Source: Branchiostoma floridae (lineage: Eukaryota; Chordata; Leptocardii; Amphioxiformes; Branchiostomatidae). Taken from it: a stretch of 64,000 nucleotides of DNA. The position numbers and the translations under genes are program-made. Below, one piece after another: positions 1 to 11,004 of the stretch. Location of the stretch: NCBI RefSeq assembly GCF_000003815.2, contig NC_049989.1:17326554-17390553 (forward strand), read 5' to 3'. Every line of letters begins with the position of its first letter. Position 1 is the first letter of the stretch. The notes under the pieces were generated by a model that worked only from the letters and a program-made list of their open reading frames with translations, ran no database searches and was not told the DNA's origin.

Positions 1-2
1 AC

Positions 3-158
3 AGCTATGGCAGACTGGTGCAGGACGTGGAGGCAGTGATGAAGACCGGCTACCCCTGCATGAACCAGATCGCCACTGCCTGCTTCAGCCCTGCTCGTGC
101 CGACGACAGGCCAGACATTGAGCCTATCATCAGGCTACTGGAGACTGCAGGGCACTAG
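3..158 (+). pseudogene. protein kinase C-terminal exon, partial (copy 1)
   Basis: The reading frame is open from the window edge to a TAG at 156-158 and gives 51 residues. They match the end of a protein-kinase domain: SYGRLVQDVE corresponds to helix F, ADDRPDIEPIIRLLE corresponds to the RP-containing helix H-I region, and the protein stops just after. The same sequence order is seen in the exon at 4038-4360 (SYGNLAKDVE, SDRPSIDNVVKMLE), so both belong to one divergent, TKL-like kinase family. The catalytic half lies outside the window, so it may be part of a working gene. The fragment itself shows no break. Assignment to a specific kinase is not possible. Confidence 0.7.
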
Positions 159-572
159 AGACTTTTTTAAACTCTTTTTTTTTTTCATACTTTTTTTCAA
201 TTCGTTTAAATGCAGTCAAGTGTTTAGATCCTGGACATACTAGAGACTTTACTACAGATGGTTTTGTTAATGTTATGTTGATACTATGCTAACCTCTACT
301 TTACTTCAGATGATTTTTTTAGACCTTTATTCCCAGTTCAAGTACATATTTCAATTCTAGTACAATGGGTAGATACATATTGCAATGGATGGCTGTACAT
401 GTTAGCCAGGATAAGATTTTATTAACACATTTACTTCTCTCTTCAAACATTTATATTACTCTAGCTAAATAAGCAATTTTCTTTCTTGGACCAAACATAA
501 GGATAACCCTGTACTTCTTAAATATGACAACATCATACCTATTTTTCAAACCATGTGTGAACTCTATTATCG
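159..572. other. no gene seen; AT-rich 3' flank of kinase copy 1
   Basis: The stretch is AT-rich and starts with a T-rich run just past the kinase stop codon. I see no coding signal. It probably holds the 3' untranslated region of the kinase. Confidence 0.4.
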
Positions 573-574
573 AT

Positions 575-785
575 ATGTGTATCCATTGTGCTTGTATATG
601 TATCCATTGTATTTGAACTTAAATATATATGTACCCAGTGTGCTTGAACTGAGATACTAGTAGGTACCAAGTGTACTTGAACTGAGATATGAACGGACCC
701 ACTGTACTTGAACCGAAATATGTACGTACACATTGTACTTGACCTGAAATATGTATCTACCTGCTTGAACTGATATGTATATATT
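575..785. repeat. 31-bp imperfect tandem repeat, about 6.5 copies
   Basis: A unit resembling GTACCCAGTGTACTTGAACT plus GAGATATAT recurs. The CTTG core occurs near 591, 612, 643, 676, 706, 737 and 764, a spacing of about 31 bp. The copies are diverged. The open reading frame on the minus strand across it only reflects the repeat. Confidence 0.7.
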
Positions 786-1084
786 CTATCCCAGTAACCA
801 TTTAACCGTCCACATTCAACAAGCATGTTCATTGTCTTCATCTTTGTTACACAATTCACATACTGGGCTGTAAATATCTCCAGATGTATTAACAATTCTC
901 CATCTGTACAATATTCTATGTAGTATCTTAAAATTGAATTCTCTTAGCTTATTTGGTTTGATGTTAACAGTTTGTGATGTCCAAACTTTTCACCCATGTC
1001 CAGTATCAGGGTGAAATGCACAAAGTTGTCCTAAGTTAAGTTAGATGTCTGAAGCTGTCCAAAGTTGTACGAACTTGTCTGAAG

Positions 1085-1260
1085 TTATGACGTCATCCTA
1101 ACTTTGGACAGTCAGCCGGGGGGTGTACGAAGTTGTCCGAAGTTGTCCAAAGTTATGACGTCACCCTAATCATGACGTCATCTAACTTTGGACAGTCAGC
1201 CGGGGGATGTACGAAGTTGTCCGAATTTATGACGTCATCTTAATTATGACGTCATCCAAA
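1085..1260. repeat. 84-bp tandem repeat rich in TGACGTCA palindromes
   Basis: The block CTAACTTTGGACAGTCAGCC followed by a G-run and TGTACGAAGTTGTCCGA occurs at 1098 and again at 1182, giving an 84-bp period. Perfect CRE-type palindromes TGACGTCA occur at 1088-1095, 1157-1164 and 1173-1180, and twice more before 1260. No coding content is seen. Confidence 0.7.
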
Positions 1261-1678
1261 CTTTGTATAAGAAGACGGGAGTTTTCTGAAGTTATGACGT
1301 AAATATAAAAGTATTTAGATCGAGATCTAAAAAGTCTGTGTTTTTGGTGGGACATAACCAGCCTTCACCTACCAGTGGGAGTACCGAGGTTTAACCCTCA
1401 AACACCCGAGTGGGGTCCGTTTGGACCCCAGGCGTACATTTTGAAGTGCCACTTGAACATTATTTATTTTAAGAAAAAATCATTCCGTGACTTTGTCAGT
1501 CAATATGTCTTATACCTTCTCCTAAGTTTTCGCAAAGAGTGGTACAATTATGTGGAAATTATAAAGAAAGTTTGTGTTTGTGTCCCTCTGGGGTCCAAAC
1601 GGACCCCAGCAAAAATGTGCAGTTTTTTAAACAAACTTTGGAGACTAAGTCCTTAACCACTTATAGCATGACTAATAC

Positions 1679-2797
1679 ACTTTCAGACAATAATAAGAAT
1701 GTAACCCTTAATCCTCACAAAAATTTCTGTGTCATCAACATGTAATGTGACGACATTATGACGCCATTTACCTATTCAGGGCGGCCATCTTGGATTTTGA
1801 CCAATGACGTCATGAAATTAGCATAAATTAAAAATTTTAAGTCATGATAATTACATTAAATTTCATAGAATTTAATTGTTGTCAGAAAACAGGTGTAGTT
1901 TACCAAGAAAACCTTGTTGAAATTGAAATTGTCAAATTTTGGCAAAAATATGCCTGTTAGAATATGGTTGCCATGGCAACCCCCCAAAATGATAAACTTA
2001 CTTTATTGGTGAAAAATTTTTGCAAACAATATTTTTTGATGAATTACCAAGTTTCGTAGCTTTAGCTCTAGCCGTTCATGAGTTATGCGACATAAATGTT
2101 GCTGAGGGCCTCAAAATTCCCCTATCTGGTCGGAATAGGTTTAGTGCAAAACGTGGTCCTTCTGAACTTTTGCATAAATTATGATAATGAGTTGGAATTA
2201 GCAACACATTAACATCTCAAAATCTTCCTCTTACATTGACGAAGCAATGTATATACAATGATCGCCGATAAGAAATGGTACTGAGATTATATGAACAAAA
2301 CATTTTGGGGTCCGTTTGGACCACGTTTTGCACTAAACCTATTCTGACCAGAGTGTGGAATTTTGAGGTCCTCAGCAACTTTTATGTCGCAAAACACATG
2401 AACGTCTGGTGCTAAAGCTACGAAACTTGGTAATATATCACAAAATATAGTTAGCAAACATAACTCAATAAAGTAAGTTAATAATTTCTTGGGGTTGCCA
2501 TGGTAACAGAATTCTAAAAGGCATATTTTTGCAAAAAATGTCAATTTCGATTTAAACAAGGTTTTCTTGGTAAACTACACTTGTTTTCTAGCAACAAATA
2601 ATTTCTAAGAAATTCAATGTTATTTTCATGACTCAAACTTTATAATTTATCCTAATTTAATGACGTAAGTAGTCAAAATCCAAGATGGCGGCCCTTATTA
2701 TCTAAATGACGTCATACTGTCGTCATATTTAATAGTAATGACACAGAAGTTTTTATTAGGATTTAGTTTTACATGTTTAGTATTCTCTGAAAGTTAA
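1679..2797. repeat. large inverted repeat inside the piggyBac-like element
   Basis: The left arm (about 1679-2160) and right arm (about 2316-2797) are reverse-complement homologues around a centre near 2240. Shared landmarks are GCCATCTTGGATTTTGA, the 14-bp palindrome GTTGCCATGGCAAC (GTTGCCATGGTAAC in the right arm) and GGTTTAGTGCAAAACGTGGT. The right arm carries TGGGGTCCGTTTGGACC at 2308-2324, echoing the element's terminal sequence, so the palindrome may have come from an end-to-end insertion of a related element. Confidence 0.75.
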
Positions 2798-3349
2798 CCC
2801 TATCCAGACTGGGCTTTTTGGGCCTTCCCTGGCCTGGGGGGGGGGGGGGTCTCATTCGACCCCCCCTTCGTATTTTCAAAACGGCTTACTGTGCGATCAC
2901 CAAATTTGCAGGGGAGGTTGTGCTCATCAAGTTTTATAATTCCTAATTCCTAAAATTTTTATATCATTATGACGTAAAATGACGTCATTATGACGTCATT
3001 AATTGATATTTTTGGCTAAAACGGGGAATTCCCATAATACCTAGATACCTCACTGAAAAAGTTACCAATAATGGTTTCTTATCAATATTTAAGTGTTACA
3101 AGACTTCTGTTGTCAAAAGTCGACGCAACGACGTCAAAATGACGTCATAGAATGACGTCATCTGTAGTTCATCTATCCGCCATCTTGGATTATCAACCTT
3201 AAATTTTTCAAGATACATTATTTTCAACATATAACGCTAAAACCCCATGGAAATGGATTAGAAACGTTCACATGAATGTTTACTGTAAGAAAATACCACG
3301 TAGTGATGAAATCGGAGTGAAAATAAGCTTGTTATACTTGAAATCATGA

Positions 3350-3690
3350 TATTGTCGGCCATCTTGGATTTTGACCAATTACGTCATCTCATTAGCATAA
3401 TTTATGAATATTTAATTATAAATGGTCAACTAAGATGTGTTAGATATTAAATATATATGAAAATAAGTTTAGTTTAGAAAGAAAATTTTAAAATCCCACT
3501 GTTTAAACCAAAATTAGTGATTTTTGTAAAATTTGCCTTTCAGAAACCCGTTGCCATGGCAACACGCAAAATCATAAACTTACCCAATTTTTAAAAAAAA
3601 ATTGTTGTCAACAGTATTCTAGGAAAACTCACCAAGTTTGGTTGTTCTAGCACAAGCCGTTTGGGAGATATAGGAGGTCAAAGTTGGTGC
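3350..3690 (+). repeat. third, direct copy of the internal module
   Basis: It matches 1780-2110 in order: GCCATCTTGGATTTTGACCA at 3358, the palindrome GTTGCCATGGCAAC at 3550-3563, then ACCAAGTTTGG and a TAGC-ACAAGCCGTT segment. A fourth, isolated GCCATCTTGGA lies at 3179-3189. Confidence 0.65.
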
Positions 3691-4037
3691 GGGCACTTTT
3701 AGCCCGGAAAAGCTTCGGAAAAGGTGTAGAAGATATTGGTCGACAAAGTCACGGAAGGATTTTTTCTTCAGATCAGAAATGTTCAAATGGTACTTCAAAA
3801 TTTACGCCTGGGGTCCAAATGGACCCCACTCGGTTGTTTGAGGGTTAAAATACTGTGATAATGGCAAGATATTCATCATTGATACACCTGAAGCTCACTG
3901 CTAATAATTTGTAAGGTAAAGCCTTCTGAAAACAATGAAGTGAGAAAATGTGAACTTGTTACTGTTTGAAAATGTTGCCTTGCCAACTTCTCAATCCTGT
4001 CAATGACATATGTTTAACTTTTATTTTATTGTTTCAG

Positions 4038-4360
4038 ACTGACAATATGATGGTCGGAAGTGTCCGTAGGGATGGCATCAGTGCAAAAGCCATTGATTTT
4101 GGCTCTGCCTGTCTGCTTGACCGTTCAGCGTCGTTCACCATGTCAGGGATCATGTCATCTCACATTGCCCCAGTGGTGGGGAAGTCACCTTCTACTCTGA
4201 TGTCTTCAGCTACGGAAACCTGGCTAAAGATGTTGAGGAGGCAGTGAAAACAGGACACCTGCAGACGATCATCACAGCCTGTGTGAACTGTCCGCGAGCC
4301 AGTGACCGACCCAGCATCGATAACGTAGTTAAGATGTTGGAGACAGCATGCCACCACTAG
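4038..4360 (+). pseudogene. protein kinase last exon (copy A), frameshifted
   Basis: A polypyrimidine tract and CAG at 4035-4037 form a good splice acceptor. The exon then encodes TDNMMVGSV, a DFG magnesium-binding motif in KAIDFGSACLLDR, and a remnant of the activation-segment end (HIAPVV where HxAPEV is expected). The frame then shifts by one near 4175-4195 and continues as FYSDVFSYGNLAKDVEEAV to CPRASDRPSIDNVVKMLE and a TAG. The upstream HxD exon is absent; the piggyBac-like element ends about 190 bp before this exon. One frameshift and a lost APE glutamate argue for a pseudogene. Its 3' half closely parallels the fragment at 3-158. Confidence 0.7.
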
Positions 4361-5112
4361 GGGTCGCAGACAATTACTTGGTGTATATGTTCGATTTATA
4401 TGCTATACTCTTACTATGTATTTGTTTCTTATGTGTTTTTGATGTGATTAAATGCATCCAAAGGAGTAACGTTTGAGTAGAAGTGTTGCAGAGACAGTTT
4501 GTCCAGCTTTAAAGAGTATTTTGTTGAAACTGACTCGTTTTTTTTGAGGATTTTGGATGACAGCTTGACAAGACCTGCATTGGTGGGAGGGCGGACGGCG
4601 CGTTCTTTATTTTTGTGCAAATAGCTCAAGCCGGTGTGTGCAGTTAACTCGGCGTCTCCAGGATTGCAGTACCGAACAAACGAAATATCACCGACAAACT
4701 GGTAAAATCCACTTGTATTTAACGAGACTGTGATCCATGTAGAACCAATGAATCGTTGTATCGTGTATTTTGTACTTAGAGACAAGATGGAGAGGGACGA
4801 TAGGATCACTTCAACCTCCTGGGCGCCACCGTGCGATCAAAGAGGAACACAAAATCCCAACATGGTCATGGACGAGGAAGTACTCGCTTAAGTGCAGCTT
4901 TTATGAAAGAGATAATGCAACAACAACAAAAACTACTATAAAGATCTCCTAAACCAACTTGAAAAGCACCAAGAGTTCCTCGTGGGGGGCAGCTACAGCC
5001 AGGGGTAAGGCAAGCCCCGAGAATGGAAGACCCACAACCTTCAGCTTCGGGGGTACAACAGCAACAAGTACCGCCGCAGGCTCCACTATCACATGTGCAC
5101 AGCAATAGGCTA
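4361..5112. other. no clear gene; short coding-like stretch at 4780-4870
   Basis: After the kinase exon there is no recognisable product. From 4788 a + strand frame starting MERDDRITSTSWAPPCDQRG runs about 36 codons to a TAA. Downstream, glutamine-rich and Pro-rich codons lead into the 21-bp minisatellite. I cannot join these into one gene. Confidence 0.3.
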
Positions 5113-5116
5113 CGCT

Positions 5117-5242
5117 GGCACAACAGCAGGCTCCACCGGCACAACAGCAGGCTCCGCCGGGACAACAGCAGGCTCCACCGGCACAACAGCAGGCTCCGCC
5201 GGGACAACAGCAGGCAGCGCCGGGACAACAGTAAGCGCCACG
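5117..5242 (+). repeat. 21-bp minisatellite (QQQAPP[A/G] coding period)
   Basis: Six copies of a 21-bp unit, CAACAGCAGGCTCC plus CGCCGGG or CACCGGC, run without gaps. The period is a multiple of three, so all frames stay open. One frame reads QQQAPPA/QQQAPPG, the most protein-like option, and is preceded in a different frame by MEDPQPSASGVQQQQVPPQA (from 5023). A one-base shift separates the two. It could be a low-complexity exon. The long open frame on the minus strand is a by-product of the repeat. Confidence 0.65.
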
Positions 5243-5499
5243 GGCTGTACAGCAAGCACCGCCGGGCCCAGCAGCAGCCTTAACTGGCGTTGCAGCATCC
5301 AACGCCGGCCCAACAACAGGCTCCTCCAGTCTTACAGCAAGCTCCGGTGGCCCAACAGCAGGCTCTGCCGGCCAAACAGCAGGCTGTGTGGATTCTACAG
5401 GGACAAGTGGCAGGACCAAACCAACAGGTCCATTTTTTCTGTTATTAGACATTGTGCCATCAAAAAGCATTTCACAGACAGAACTCGAAATTTTATTGC

Positions 5500-6036
5500 A
5501 AGGTAACCCAATTAGGACTGTTTGTGACGTCATACTAAACATGGAAACGGTTAATTCATTTAGCACATGTTGGCTATGTTTACGCAATCAACATAATTAC
5601 TATTGCTATTGGCATTCTCCAACCTGGTTCTTAAAGATTAGCCTCACTGTTGCCACACACGATTGCCCAGTCCAAACATTGCGAGTCCAAGGCCTGTCGT
5701 ACAGCCCGAGTTACAGTCGTCACGGACAATAAACATTGAGCGAAAGAATTTCCCTGTACGTATCTCCCCTTGTTAGCAAGACATGTTGTACATTATTGCA
5801 GTAAATGCTTGAATGTTTTCCAAGTAGGATACTACTGATTTTCGTTGGGTACTTGTACACGTATCGCTCAGTGCCTGTTGTTTCTTGTAGTGGCATATGG
5901 CGGTTGCACATGTCATGTGTGCTTCATCGAGTAAAATGTGACTGCTGTTCATTTTTAGGGCAATTAGATGAAAACACAACAAAAACATATTAAATGTTAT
6001 CATAAAAAATGTTAAGATTTTTTTCTGAGTAGGATT
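5500..6036. other. no gene seen
   Basis: Mixed AT-rich sequence. The segment TTTTCGTTGG-TACTT occurs twice (about 5838 and 6044), a short dispersed duplication. No coding content is supported. Confidence 0.3.
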
Positions 6037-6232
6037 GTGCTGATTTTCGTTGGATACTTCAGCCGTGTCACACTTGTATTAGTGTTATGGGTGGCGTTGT
6101 TGTACGACGTCCTCACCACTGCAAATACAAAGTGTGCCTTCCTAATATCATTACCAACCACTGGTATATGGCAAAATGTTAGAGCAGAAAAATGTAATAA
6201 TAAAATAAAAGACTGTACAAACCTATGTATTA

Positions 6233-6311
6233 CAGCGCGAGATCAGGTCTGCTATCAAACAGTTTGGGGTTGTGGACACGGACGGCAGGCGTTCAGGAAG
6301 GCCGTCGATGA
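6233..6311 (+). CDS. candidate small exon, unrecognised
   Basis: An AG precedes a stretch reading REIRSAIKQFGVVDTDGRRS then GRPSMK, followed by a strong splice donor (GTAAGT at 6312). The basic composition and the GRRSGRPS tail resemble the helix-turn-helix linkers of DNA-binding transposases, but the match is too short to name. A second coding-like stretch on the same strand (about 6552-6640) reads KAFQHLLRGAVESQFKDAMR and ends with a stop. Whether the two splice together is unknown. Confidence 0.25.
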
Positions 6312-7150
6312 AGTAAGTATCTACAAGCACTTAACCCGGCCTTATATACGATGATGTTAATCGATCGGGAATCGTAATATATGTATGGTAATAGATGACG
6401 TTTTATAATGAATGCAAAGCATGCAAATGCTATTATATATATTTTTCAGTAGTGGTCAAAGGAGGACATAAAGAACATGACTCTGTGCCTGAATGTCAAT
6501 ACCTGCCTCTGTAGTTTTTGTCAGTGTCGTATTACTTATCTCCAAGTGCGCAAAGCCTTCCAGCACCTTCTCAGAGGGGCCGTAGAATCACAATTCAAAG
6601 ACGCCATGCGTATCAAGCGAAACGAGGACAAGCGGTGACAATTTGTTAATTAGCAAACTAAAGTAAAAATGCACCACTTGAAAGTGTATAAAACCCAAGT
6701 AAAGCATGTGCACTGTATTTGGTAATCACAATAAAAACCAAACACTTTCACTCAATAAAAAAACTTTTTGTATGCGTCTACGCTACATGTACACCCTCAC
6801 CTTTTCTTAAACATCGCACTATCCCCCCAAAAGTCATTATTCTGACTGTAGTTTGTGTCCAACGAGTATTCAATATAAATAACGTCACAGTGAACACAAA
6901 CTAGCACCGCTATTTACGGAAACAACGGTTTATTAAATTTTCCACCGCTGTGCAGGGTTCTGTATTTACAGTTAACGTCATTTGAAGTCTTAATTTGTGG
7001 CAATCGAATTAATCGTGGACAGAAACTATACGTTGCATTAATTCTGTGATGTATATATATTGAGACACCCTAAAATGTAAACAGTTCCACAGTAATACGT
7101 GTATGATAGACCAGGCGCTCCCTGTGACATACCATGTTATTGTTTTCGTA

Positions 7151-7260
7151 GCAAGGAAAGCAGGAAGAGGAGAAAGGCGGGTGGGCGCCCTGTGTGCATT
7201 AAAAGGACCAGGGGGAGCTGCTGGCTACCGGCACAGAAGTGTGTTGTGCAGAGAGCACAG
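7151..7260 (+). CDS. candidate basic exon, unrecognised
   Basis: A CGTAG acceptor is followed by an open frame reading SKESRKRRKAGGRPVCIKR and then a Cys-containing stretch, ending at CAG|GTACAC. Codon content is GC-richer than the flanks. I do not recognise a domain. Confidence 0.2.
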
Positions 7261-7364
7261 GTACACATGAATAAAGTCACATCTATTGAAAATATACAGG
7301 TACGTTTGACAATCTGCCATTATACAGAGCATTCAGAAGAAGGCGACATACTGTCAATGCAGAA

Positions 7365-7560
7365 ACGTTCGCGGTGCTTTAATGTTCGCAGTTTTCGCGG
7401 TGGCCGCTTCACCGCAAACTTAAAACCCATCGCGAACATTTTTCCATTGCAGTAAGAGACTACAGTGCATGGTCATACCGCGAACTTAAAACCACCGCGA
7501 AAAGTCATTTTCCCCGCTACCGCGAAAGTAAATCCCCACGAACTTAAATACATTTACAGT
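7365..7560. mobile_element. palindromic MITE (CGCGAA-rich)
   Basis: The segment holds many inverted copies of TTCGCGGT / ACCGCGAA. GTTCGCGGTGCTTTAATG and TTTTCGCGGTGG on the left pair with CCACCGCGAAAAGTCATTTT and ACCGCGAACTTAAAACC on the right. It has no coding capacity. This is the architecture of a fold-back MITE; I could not fix its exact ends. Confidence 0.65.
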
Positions 7561-9600
7561 ACATGACATTGGCATATATACATATGATGCGGGCATTATT
7601 TACAGCTATCATGCCTTTACTTATTCAAAACATTTTTCTCCCTCATTGACTGTCAACGTCACCTCCATCACCCCAGAGGGCCGGACTCACCCTGCCATAG
7701 GTGACATACAAGTAAGATGATTGAATTTAATGTACTCCCTATATTGCACAAAGCATGAAGGAAATAAAAAGTGGTACCACCAGTGGTGATTTATGTGCTT
7801 AATAACCATGTTGCTACACCCCATAGATGCACATGGATATCAATATGGACATTGTAGGACGTCTTTTCTCTTTATTTGCAGGTCCCCGCGATTCTCAACA
7901 TTAATTTTTTTTTTAAATTCTGTGCTATTAATAAGTTTGACAAGACAATTAAGTTGTGTTTCTTTATGTAAATTAATTTTAGCTGATATACGTAGACTTA
8001 CATTTATGTAAATGGCTTGAATTGAAATGTTTTTATTCAAAAGTCTAATGACTTCTTGTGCTGTGGTAAGTAAACCGTTCCTTATCTGTTGACTACTTTG
8101 GTTTGTTGTTTCATTTCTGTGGTTAATTGGTCGGTTGGTCGATTCGCATCGTGTATGAACAACACAGTGCTGATGATGCCTCGCCTGTAGCTACGACGAC
8201 TTCATCCTCATATTCATGAAAAGATTATTAGTTCCCAGCATTGCATTAGTACAAAGCATTTTTTTCTTTTTCATTTTACAAGCATGTAATTTGTAAAATG
8301 TATATGCCAATCAGCGGAGTTTGCATCACACAGACTAGATTACATCACTCACACAGAAACATGCCCATGAAGTTGAACCTTCCACGTGGACGTTATGGTT
8401 GCTTACACGGGGAACAATGGACAGTTCTTGCATAAAATTACACAAATATACTTCTGGACTATTTCTCGTTTAATCGTATGGCCGTGCAACGTGTGATTGA
8501 CAAACATACGCAGCATGTGTACATGACTTACCAAATTTTAAACGGAATGTTAAACAGAATGATTCTCACTGATGCTGCATTGCTAGCATGTCGCCTCTAC
8601 TTCACTGTCTTATTGTATAGCAAGCTGAAATTTGCGAGGCAAAGTTTCTAAATTTGCCAGTATTTATAGCCGTTACATACATGGCGGTGTCACAATTTTA
8701 TGCTGACGTAGGAATTAAGGCAAAGACAATTATACTGATTTTGTAATAGTCAAGTATTATGTGTACGTGTAATAGATAACATACTGTATAATATATACCA
8801 CTTCTGTTGTGACATTGATGAAATGATAAATCAGCTCTGAAAGAGGACCTTAGTGTTTGTCGACTATATAGAAGGCAGCAAAACGACAAGTTGTAATTGT
8901 GACAGACAATTACGACCCCCTCTGAATAATTTGTAAGAAAGACAATATTACCACTGACAGCAGCCTTAATGATAACTCTCCTAATTATATAGTAGTAACG
9001 GTTGATCCTGTTTGGAAAACCAAATACAATGAATTGATGGATTGTCCCAAGGCTATGACCTCTGCCCTATATAATATATTAAGCGGTAATTGCGAGGGCG
9101 AGAGAACCCGAGGATGACGCAGATTCCCAGACGACTGCCCATCGCGGCATTAGGCGCCCCCAACCAAGGAGGTGTCCAAGGCGTGGACGCATGAGTTTCG
9201 AGTCCGGGGCAGGGAGAATCACAGTTGTGGTTAGAGAATGTTAATTTTACCAGCAGTTACTTGATGGCAGCTACTTGATGGCGAGGTTTAATGATGAAAA
9301 TTAAACCATAATCCAAAAAATGTAGTCGAGTTTGATAACCAAATGCGGGTTGGACGTATTGTAGAATTTTGGCTTTACAGTAAGCCAAGGTGGGCGCTAG
9401 AATAAATTGTCCCAAATTTAACCTCGCGGTCAGAAGCAGCAGCTCTAAAGGAAAACAGCTGCTGTATACCGAGAGTCCGGGACAAAAAAATGGCCTACCA
9501 TTTCTTTCTAAACGTGTGAAGTTGCATGATGAAAGGGAATACATCGACATTCTGAGGTTCTTCAAGGGGCACAGACCCATTCGTCAGCTCTAGGACAACA
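7561..9600. other. no gene seen
   Basis: About 2 kb of AT-rich sequence without supported exons. Around 9205 there is AGTTTCGAGTCCGGGGCAGG, which resembles a tRNA B-box, but no partner A-box or clover-leaf could be found. Confidence 0.35.
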
Positions 9601-9623
9601 GAGAGGAGGACATTTAATAATCC

Positions 9624-10019
9624 ATGAGAGAGAGGACACCAACGACCGGCACGATCCTCCCCAATGGTACACATGCTGATAAAGCCCTTCAAATCGGACC
9701 CAAGGAAAGAGAAAAAGAAGAAAGTGAAGGCGAGAAGTTTAACGAGTCCCTCGAGATTAAGGACTTAACGATCCGCTCCAGGGCTGCTGTACTACAAGAG
9801 CTAAACAAAAGGTTCCAAGATGTAGTACAGGTAGGCTACCTCAAGGGACCAAATGCATTGGACCCACGATCAATCAATGATACTTGGGAAAGGCTGGAAG
9901 AAAAGATTGCAGTCTACAGAGAAACCATACAGAGTGAAAGAAAGAACAAGAACAAGGCCCGGCCGAAAAAAAATGGTGTAGGTACCAACCAAAGTAAAGA
10001 AGGAGGTAACCACTGTTAA
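9624..10019 (+). CDS. open reading frame of 131 codons, unrecognised, charged
   Basis: An ATG-started frame ends at a TAA at 10017-10019. The protein is rich in Lys, Glu and Arg, with a stretch LEIKDLTIRSRAAVLQELNK likely helical, and a Lys-rich tail ERKNKNKARPKKNG. It has no recognisable domain. Charged, helical proteins of this size are common as fragments of retroelement ORF1 products, so a LINE remnant is one possibility; a genuine exon is another. Confidence 0.35.
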   Translation: MRERTPTTGTILPNGTHADKALQIGPKEREKEESEGEKFNESLEIKDLTIRSRAAVLQELNKRFQDVVQVGYLKGPNALDPRSINDTWERLEEKIAVYRETIQSERKNKNKARPKKNGVGTNQSKEGGNHC

Positions 10020-10293
10020 TACCTTATTTGAAGAAATCTTTCTGACGGAAAACACAATAACTGTTTTCGTAAGAAATATCATGAAATTTATACCCAAAAA
10101 AAGTCCTTTTCTGTCATATTTCTTCAGTATAAGTAAGAAATGTTAAGAAATGGAAACAATACTATCTGTTGATCTTAATGTTAGGTAAATCTCATTTAGC
10201 ATATGGAAGACTTAAGTTTCAGCATTTAGCATTCTTCTTTTTTTTAAATTATAGACTTTGAAGGTTGTCCCTTAAGTACAACTATTAGATTAA

Positions 10294-10600
10294 CCCTCAA
10301 ACCACCGTAGCTTTTTTGTGACGTAGATTACCGTATGGGGTCAAAACTGACCCAATAACGTTTTGTACAAATACAGTTTTTTGTGTGACTCTTTTTGTGA
10401 TTTGTATATATGTAGTTTCATTAATCTATGCAGAACAGTTTGACATGATTGGGTGAGAATAACTCTTGCTCATTATCATAATTTATGCAAAAGCTCATGA
10501 CCACAACATTTTGCACTGACACTACTCAGACCGAGTACGGGTTTTTCTATGCCTCCACCAACTTCAATGTCGCATAGTCCCTGAACTAGGTCACACCGTG
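10294..10600. mobile_element. piggyBac-like terminus, second family member
   Basis: TTAA (10290-10293) is followed by CCCTCAAACCACCGTAG and, 35-60 bp in, GGGGTCAAAACTGACCC, which parallels GGGGTCCGTTTGGACCCC at the end of the element at 1395. Further in, ATTATCATAATTTATGCA is the reverse complement of a segment near 2170. No matching right end with AGGGTTAA was found, so it is probably truncated. Confidence 0.55.
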
Positions 10601-10827
10601 AGAGAGATGGACTGGATAGCCATCGAAATTTTGAGGTACGCCTGCTTACCTTTAATAACAGTTACTGATTGATAAAAAGTTCTATTAACGTCAAAGAAGT
10701 GTATATAGATGTGTAGAGATGATATAAAGTACTTCACAATTCAAGTGATTACAACATTTTTCTAGTGAAGCTTAGTACAAAATTTAACGACGTGCTATAT
10801 TAACCGTCCACTTGAATTGTATATAAG

Positions 10828-11004
10828 GTTCAAGTTCCAGAGCCAGTGGGCACATGATTAATCATTTGATGAATCAGAAAAAAATGTATGAAACAATATA
10901 TTAACATGAAAACACGTGGCAGAAGTAAATTTAAAGACAAAATAGTCACCACTGAGGTGTCATTTATTCTAAACTATCTCTTGCGTGCGGTTACATTATA
11001 TATT
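10828..11004 (+). repeat. dispersed repeat R1, copy 1, 5' part
   Basis: It starts near CAAGTTCCAGAGCCAGTGGG, then ACACGTGGCAGAAGTAAATT, AAAGACAAAATAG and GTGTCATTTATTCT. The same order occurs at 17.02, 27.94 and 42.71 kb. The copy is interrupted at 11004 by a CR1 LINE and resumes at 12339. Confidence 0.75.

Larger units (their letters stand above)
1395..3844. mobile_element. piggyBac-like non-autonomous element with TTAA target sites
   Basis: The two ends are inverted copies. The left end is TTAA then CCCTCAAACACCCGAGTGGG, and the right end reads the same on the opposite strand with few changes. Similarity continues inward for about 170 bp, to a block ending near CCTTCCGTGACTTTGTC. Both ends abut TTAA (1391-1394 and 3845-3848). 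A TTAA duplication plus a terminus beginning CCCT is the hallmark of piggyBac elements. No transposase is encoded. Inside are three copies of a roughly 350-480 bp module, two in inverted and one in direct orientation. Confidence 0.8.

Noticed and set aside
2836-2851. G-run and other homopolymer runs as functional quadruplexes
   Set aside because: Single long G or C tracts (2836, 13028, 18628, 38344) are more simply slippage products of repeats.
1391-3848. LTR-type element, because related sequences lie at both ends
   Set aside because: The ends are inverted, not direct, and abut TTAA, which fits piggyBac and not an LTR element.
4429-4809. Minus-strand open frame of 126 codons
   Set aside because: No domain, no codon bias, and no neighbouring exon on that strand.
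4949-5587. Long minus-strand open frame rich in Cys, Gly and Ala
   Set aside because: It runs antisense through the 21-bp minisatellite, whose period keeps all frames open. The glutamine/proline reading on the + strand is more protein-like.
9050-9240. tRNA- or 5S-like gene suggested by AGTTTCGAGTCCGG
   Set aside because: No A-box at suitable distance and no clover-leaf.
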